The notes below the pieces were generated by a model, which searched no databases, was not told where the DNA came from, and was given only the letters and a program-made list of their open reading frames with translations. Position numbers and translations under genes: made by a program. 17,863 nt of DNA from JBFIHZ01 sp041601535 (lineage in GTDB: Bacteria; Pseudomonadota; Gammaproteobacteria; Xanthomonadales; SZUA-36). Where the stretch lies: contig JBFIHZ010000045.1 of assembly GCA_041601535.1 (NCBI GenBank), positions 1 through 17,863 on the forward strand, given 5' to 3'. This document shows, in pieces, positions 14,727 to 17,863 of this stretch (position 1 is its first letter; every line of letters begins with the position of its first letter).

Positions 14727-15968
14727 TTATCTGGGATCAACAACCATGATTTCTTCAACCGGGAAGTTGGAAACGATCTCGGTGCGGTCTTCATGCACGA
14801 TCAGCATTTCTTCGATGCGGACGCCGAATTCCAGCGGTTTGCCATGCTGTGTTTCCAGCGCGAACACCATGCCCGGTTTGATCTCAATCGGATGATCCAG
14901 TGACCAGATACGGGATATGACCGGCTGGTCGTACTGCGCCAGGCCCAGACCATGGCCCCACAGATTGGCGGCTGCCTGATCTTCTTCCTTGTAACCCCAT
15001 ACTTTCTGGGCGGATGGCCATTTCTCGGCAATTTCCCGTGTGGTGGTTCCGGCTTTCACCGCATCAATGGAATCATAGAGCCATTCCAGAGCCTGGGCAT
15101 AATAGTCCTTCATTTCCTGGGTGGGCTCTTTACCCACGCAGTAGGTGCGGTAGTAGCAGGACTTGTAGCCGTTCCAGGTCAGTGCGGCGAGATCCATGAA
15201 CGTGATGTCACCGGGTTTGATGATGCGGTCTGAAAAGTTACGCCAGTTGGGCCATGTGTTCGGCCCGGAGGAAACGATGACGTCTTCCACATCTTCCATG
15301 CCGGGGAAGGAGTAAAGATATTCCATGATGTGAGCAGTGACCTGGTTTTCAGTAACACCGGGCCGGAGAAAATTCATGGTTTCCCAGTGCGCGGCGTCGC
15401 CGATGGTGCCTACCATGCGCATGCATTCCTGCTCGTCCTGGTTCTTGATCGCCCGTGCTTCCATCATCGCGGTCATGCCGTCCTGCCAGGGAATGCCGGC
15501 TTCATCAAAGGAGTTGATCATGTTGATGTCCATGAAATCAACGCCCAGTTTTTCACCGGCAACACCGGCGCGCTGCATTTCTTCCTTGATGGCTTTGGTG
15601 AACTTGCGCACCTGCTCGGTGGCGGCGGGGCCGGCTGCGCCCTTGATCCAGGCGTAGGAGTAACGGATGTTTTCTTCCGGAATCCACGGGCAGTGGCGCT
15701 TGATCTGCACGCCAATGTCGCCCTGTTCAAACAGCACGGGAGCCGAATCGCCGCATAAAAGGGCGTAGCGCAAGCCTGGTTTCAGGCGGCACCAGCCTGG
15801 GGTGATGGTGGCCGTGATGTAGCGAATATTTTCGTCGTACATGCACAGCATGGCGCCCAGGCCGTGTGCTTTCATCCGCGCGCGCGCGCTTTCCAGCCGA
15901 TAAGTGCGCAAGCGCTCCCAGTTGATTCGTTCCTGCCAGTCAACCCCTGCGATGCCAAAATTAGCCAT
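14727..15968 (-). CDS. M24 peptidase-fold protein (Xaa-Pro dipeptidase/creatinase/DddP-like) with a Cys at a metal-ligand position
   Basis: A 413-residue protein from ATG 15968. GGAG lies seven bases upstream, so this start is better than the in-frame GTG at 15980. The N-terminal creatinase-like domain (about 15-165: NWERLRTYRLESARARM, YDENIRYITA) precedes a pita-bread domain. Metal positions in M24 enzymes are Asp, Asp, His, Glu, Glu. Here they read Asp259 (TFMDLAA), Cys271 (GYKSCYYRT, normally GYxSDxTRT), His339 (LWGHGLGL), Glu372 (FALETQ) and Glu386 (GVRIEEM). One ligand is therefore changed. The family includes aminopeptidase P and prolidase, metal-free creatinase, ectoine hydrolase and the DMSP lyase DddP, so peptidase activity must not be assumed. 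No signal peptide is visible; it is cytoplasmic. First gene of the operon that ends with the TRAP permease, divergent from the DRE-TIM lyase gene, which suggests degradation of an imported small organic compound. Confidence 0.88.
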   Translation of the reverse strand: MANFGIAGVDWQERINWERLRTYRLESARARMKAHGLGAMLCMYDENIRYITATITPGWCRLKPGLRYALLCGDSAPVLFEQGDIGVQIKRHCPWIPEENIRYSYAWIKGAAGPAATEQVRKFTKAIKEEMQRAGVAGEKLGVDFMDINMINSFDEAGIPWQDGMTAMMEARAIKNQDEQECMRMVGTIGDAAHWETMNFLRPGVTENQVTAHIMEYLYSFPGMEDVEDVIVSSGPNTWPNWRNFSDRIIKPGDITFMDLAALTWNGYKSCYYRTYCVGKEPTQEMKDYYAQALEWLYDSIDAVKAGTTTREIAEKWPSAQKVWGYKEEDQAAANLWGHGLGLAQYDQPVISRIWSLDHPIEIKPGMVFALETQHGKPLEFGVRIEEMLIVHEDRTEIVSNFPVEEIMVVDPR

Positions 15969-16038
15969 TAAAGTCTCCACATTTCATGCGTTTAAGTTGT
16001 GTCGGCTGGTAAAGCCACATTAATCAGTTGTGCTTCGC

Positions 16039-16061
16039 TTATCGCTTCAGAACAGCGATAA
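16039..16061. promoter_or_regulatory. perfect 8-bp inverted repeat in the divergent control region
   Basis: TTATCGCT-N7-AGCGATAA, about 70-90 bases before the M24 start codon. It shares TATCG with the three direct repeats at 16221-16278, so the same or a related regulator may bind both. A second small hairpin, AATGGC-tttg-GCCATT (16069-16084), lies next to it. A TTGACG on the minus strand at 16068-16063 could be a -35 box, but no clear -10 follows. Confidence 0.45.
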
Positions 16062-16220
16062 ACCGTCAAATGGCTTTGGCCATTCCGGGTTGCGGCGTAT
16101 TGCACGTTGCCGCTGGCTTGCCGGGCGGCGCTTGACGTGTAATTTGCCCTTCAAACTCAACCCTGTTTCATCGAAGCAGTGCTGCCGGACAGACTCATCC
16201 TATAGCGTTTTCGGACGATT

Positions 16221-16278
16221 TGCTATCGTTTGCAGAAAAATTGCTATCGTTTGCAGCGAGGAAATGCTATCGTTTGCA
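16221..16278. repeat. three direct repeats of TGCTATCGTTTGCA, probable regulator sites
   Basis: Identical 14-base copies start at 16221, 16242 and 16265, so the spacings are 21 and 23 bases, close to two helical turns each. A degenerate fourth copy (8 of 14 matches, with CGTTT exactly 21 bases earlier) starts at 16200. Each copy is an imperfect palindrome (TGC...GCA around a central CG), the shape of LacI-type operators. They lie 126-183 bases before the GTG start of the DRE-TIM lyase, in the 435-bp gap (15969-16403) between divergent genes. They probably bind a regulator cooperatively. The remainder of the gap holds no gene. Confidence 0.7.
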
Positions 16279-16403
16279 ACGTCGCAATGCAAGCGCTGTT
16301 TAGTGCCGTTTTATCTGCGATACAGAAAATTTCGAGTGCGGGGATGGTCCTTCAAATCGACTACCCGGCTGTAATGATTGGAAAAATTCGGAGGAACGTG
16401 TAC

Positions 16404-17645
16404 GTGAGTGATCATCCCTGGAAGACCAAAGACTGGTTTGTAAGCCCCTGGAACTTCGCACCCGAAGTGGTAGCTAACCTGAATTTTCCCAAGAAAATAA
16501 AAATTCACGATGTCACCCTGCGTGACGGCGAGCAGCAAACCGGGGTGGCTTTCAACAAGGACGATAAAATCCGCATTGCTGAAGGTCTGGCTGAGGCGGG
16601 CGTACACCGAATCGAAGCGGGCATGCCGGTGGTGTCGCCACAGGACGCCGATGCCATCAGTGAAATTGTGAAGCGCAATCTTGGTCCGCAGATTTTTTCG
16701 TTTTCACGTTGCATGATTGACGACGTAAAACGGGCCGTGGATACCGGTGTAAACGGTATCGTCATGGAAGTACCTGCCAGCGAGCACATCATCCAGCTCG
16801 GCTATAAGTGGCCGCTGGAAAAAGCCATTGAACTGTCCATTGAATCAACCGCGTACGCGCATGAACAAGGGCTGGAAGTGGTGTTTTTCCCGATTGATTT
16901 CACCCGGGCGGAAATGACCTGGGTACTGGATCTGATTTCCCGGGTGGCGAACGAGGGGCATATGGACTCGCTGGCACTGGTTGATACGTTTGGTGCCACA
17001 TCGCCGCACGCCATGCAGTACTTCGTGCGGCAGGTGAAACAGCGCTTTCCGGACAAGCCGCTGGAGGCTCACTTCCATATGGATTTCGGCATGGGCGTGG
17101 CCAACACCATCATGGCCCTGGCCGAAGGTGTGGAAGTGGTTCAGTCAACGGTTCTGGGTATCGGCGAGCGGGCCGGCAACACGCCATGGGAAGAAACGGC
17201 GCTGGCCTTGCTGATGCTGTATGGCATTGATATCGGAGTGAAGTACGACAAGCTCTATGATCTGGCAATGATGGTTTCCGAACTGTCCAATCACCCCATT
17301 CCGGCGAACCGGCCGGTGGTGGGCGAGCATGCTTTCAATGTCGAGTCCGGCATCATCGCCACCTGGCTGCTCAATTGTGGTCAGGAGCATTTGACCGAAG
17401 TGTTCCCGTATCGCCCGTCACTGATCGGCCGCAAACCGCCTGAGGTGGTAATGGGTAAAGGCAGTGGGATCGATTCAGTCAAACAATGGCTGACGGATGC
17501 CCAAATCTCTGCCACTGAAGCACAGGCCATGGACGTGCTGGCTGCGGTCAAACTGTGGGGACTGGAGCAAAAACGCCTGATGACCCGTGATGAATTCAAA
17601 GCACTTGCCACGAGCGTGCTGAACAACAACCAAGCCTGCGCATAA
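16404..17645 (+). CDS. DRE-TIM metallolyase (isopropylmalate/homocitrate synthase- or HMG-CoA-lyase-like)
   Basis: A 413-residue protein from GTG 16404. The open frame begins earlier, but GGAGG at 16390-16394 is nine bases before this GTG, and the upstream part covers the repeats. IHDVTLRDGEQQTGVAF (residues 34-50) is the DRE-TIM signature, with metal-binding Asp41. EAHFHMDFGMGVANT (221-235) gives the HxH metal pair His223/His225. STVLGIGERAGNTPWEE follows as in LeuA and homocitrate synthases. In LeuA the residue after the second His is Asn; here it is Met. The chain ends about residue 413 after a short helical part and lacks the leucine-binding regulatory domain of LeuA. It should catalyse a Claisen-type condensation with an acyl-CoA, or the reverse cleavage, in the cytoplasm. 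Divergence from the M24 operon and the AhpD-fold gene 19 bp downstream argue for a catabolic role rather than leucine synthesis; the substrate is unknown. Confidence 0.9.
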   Translation: MSDHPWKTKDWFVSPWNFAPEVVANLNFPKKIKIHDVTLRDGEQQTGVAFNKDDKIRIAEGLAEAGVHRIEAGMPVVSPQDADAISEIVKRNLGPQIFSFSRCMIDDVKRAVDTGVNGIVMEVPASEHIIQLGYKWPLEKAIELSIESTAYAHEQGLEVVFFPIDFTRAEMTWVLDLISRVANEGHMDSLALVDTFGATSPHAMQYFVRQVKQRFPDKPLEAHFHMDFGMGVANTIMALAEGVEVVQSTVLGIGERAGNTPWEETALALLMLYGIDIGVKYDKLYDLAMMVSELSNHPIPANRPVVGEHAFNVESGIIATWLLNCGQEHLTEVFPYRPSLIGRKPPEVVMGKGSGIDSVKQWLTDAQISATEAQAMDVLAAVKLWGLEQKRLMTRDEFKALATSVLNNNQACA

Positions 17646-17664
17646 GCCGGAAAAGGAGTTTGAA

Positions 17665-17863
17665 ATGCCAAGAATACCCTACCTTGAAATCGATGAACTG
17701 AGTGATGAGGCCAAAGGCTTTATTGCGCTGGCGGAAAAGGCAGGCTCGCCCGACGCACGCGTGCTTAAAATCCTGTTTCGCAGCCCTCTGGGCCTTGCCT
17801 GGTACCGTTACTGGCAGTCGCTGAACAACGAGGGCGAAATTTCCCGTGACCTGAAAGAACTGA
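17665..17863 (+). CDS. carboxymuconolactone decarboxylase/AhpD-fold protein, N-terminal part (3' end outside window)
   Basis: Starts at ATG 17665 with AGGAG (17654-17658) six bases upstream, 19 bases after the lyase stop codon, so it is in the same operon. The 66 visible residues begin MPRIPYLEIDELSDEAKGF and continue with KILFRSPLGLAWYRYWQSL and GEISRDLKEL. This matches the N-terminal part of CMD/AhpD-fold proteins, where the partner sequence leads into the REL-x-ILR helix. The catalytic CxxC or equivalent residues, and the length, lie beyond the window. Family roles include gamma-carboxymuconolactone decarboxylation and peroxidase activity. Which applies cannot be decided. Confidence 0.75.
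   Translation, partial: MPRIPYLEIDELSDEAKGFIALAEKAGSPDARVLKILFRSPLGLAWYRYWQSLNNEGEISRDLKEL

Noticed and set aside
16221..16278. Short CRISPR array
   Set aside because: The repeats are only 14 bases with 7- and 9-base gaps, far below CRISPR repeat and spacer sizes, and no cas gene is present; phasing fits operator sites.
16230..16403. N-terminal extension of the DRE-TIM lyase frame
   Set aside because: It starts with a TTG inside a regulatory repeat, has no family similarity, and a strong GGAGG sits before GTG 16404.

Overview
The window looks like part of a catabolic accessory region from a proteobacterium, most likely a gammaproteobacterium. That placement is an inference from GC-rich coding sequence, the protein families and the TRAP and c-type cytochrome genes; there is no rRNA or marker gene to confirm it. 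I see no mobile element, tRNA or CRISPR array. Both window edges cut a gene: a c-type cytochrome on the left and a carboxymuconolactone decarboxylase (AhpD-fold) protein on the right.

Layout. Bases 2-352 (+): end of a cytochrome c. 353-658: regulatory region with two TGTACA palindromes 22 bp apart. 659-1144 (+): OsmC-like protein. 1241-5154 (-): a four-gene operon, read from the right as TTG-started amidohydrolase, enoyl-CoA hydratase, MFS transporter, glutathione S-transferase. 5598-6221 (-): a TetR-type regulator standing alone. 6498-11114 (-): a second operon, SDR dehydrogenase, aryl-acid CoA/AMP ligase (EntE/DhbE lineage), crotonase, thiolase. 11257-11297: a rho-independent terminator. 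11413-15968 (-): M24 peptidase-fold protein, two-domain ATP-grasp/phosphohistidine protein, TRAP small and large permease subunits. 15969-16403: a divergent control region with an inverted repeat and three 14-bp direct repeats. 16404-17863 (+): a DRE-TIM metallolyase (LeuA/homocitrate-synthase-like) and the start of an AhpD-fold protein.

How the genes work together. The ligase, two crotonases, SDR and thiolase form a full CoA-dependent set: activate an acid, hydrate or isomerise it, oxidise it, and cleave it thiolytically. An amidohydrolase, an MFS carrier and a GST could feed in or detoxify substrate. The ligase pocket carries the two residues I remember as marking salicylate-type rather than 2,3-dihydroxybenzoate-type enzymes, so an aromatic or aryl-carboxylate substrate is the leading guess. 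Good sigma70-type promoters precede both operons. Just downstream of each -10 box lies a related sequence (CAAGATCGT, then GTTCGT after 0 or 4 bases), so the TetR protein encoded between them probably controls both.

The right-hand cluster (M24 protein, phosphotransfer protein, TRAP permease, DRE-TIM lyase, AhpD-fold protein) is the least conventional part. Its M24 protein has Cys where a metal-binding Asp is expected, its phosphotransfer protein lacks any acceptor domain, and its TRAP transporter has no binding protein in the window. It shares one divergent promoter region with phased repeats. I cannot name its substrate; it is the best candidate here for an undescribed pathway.
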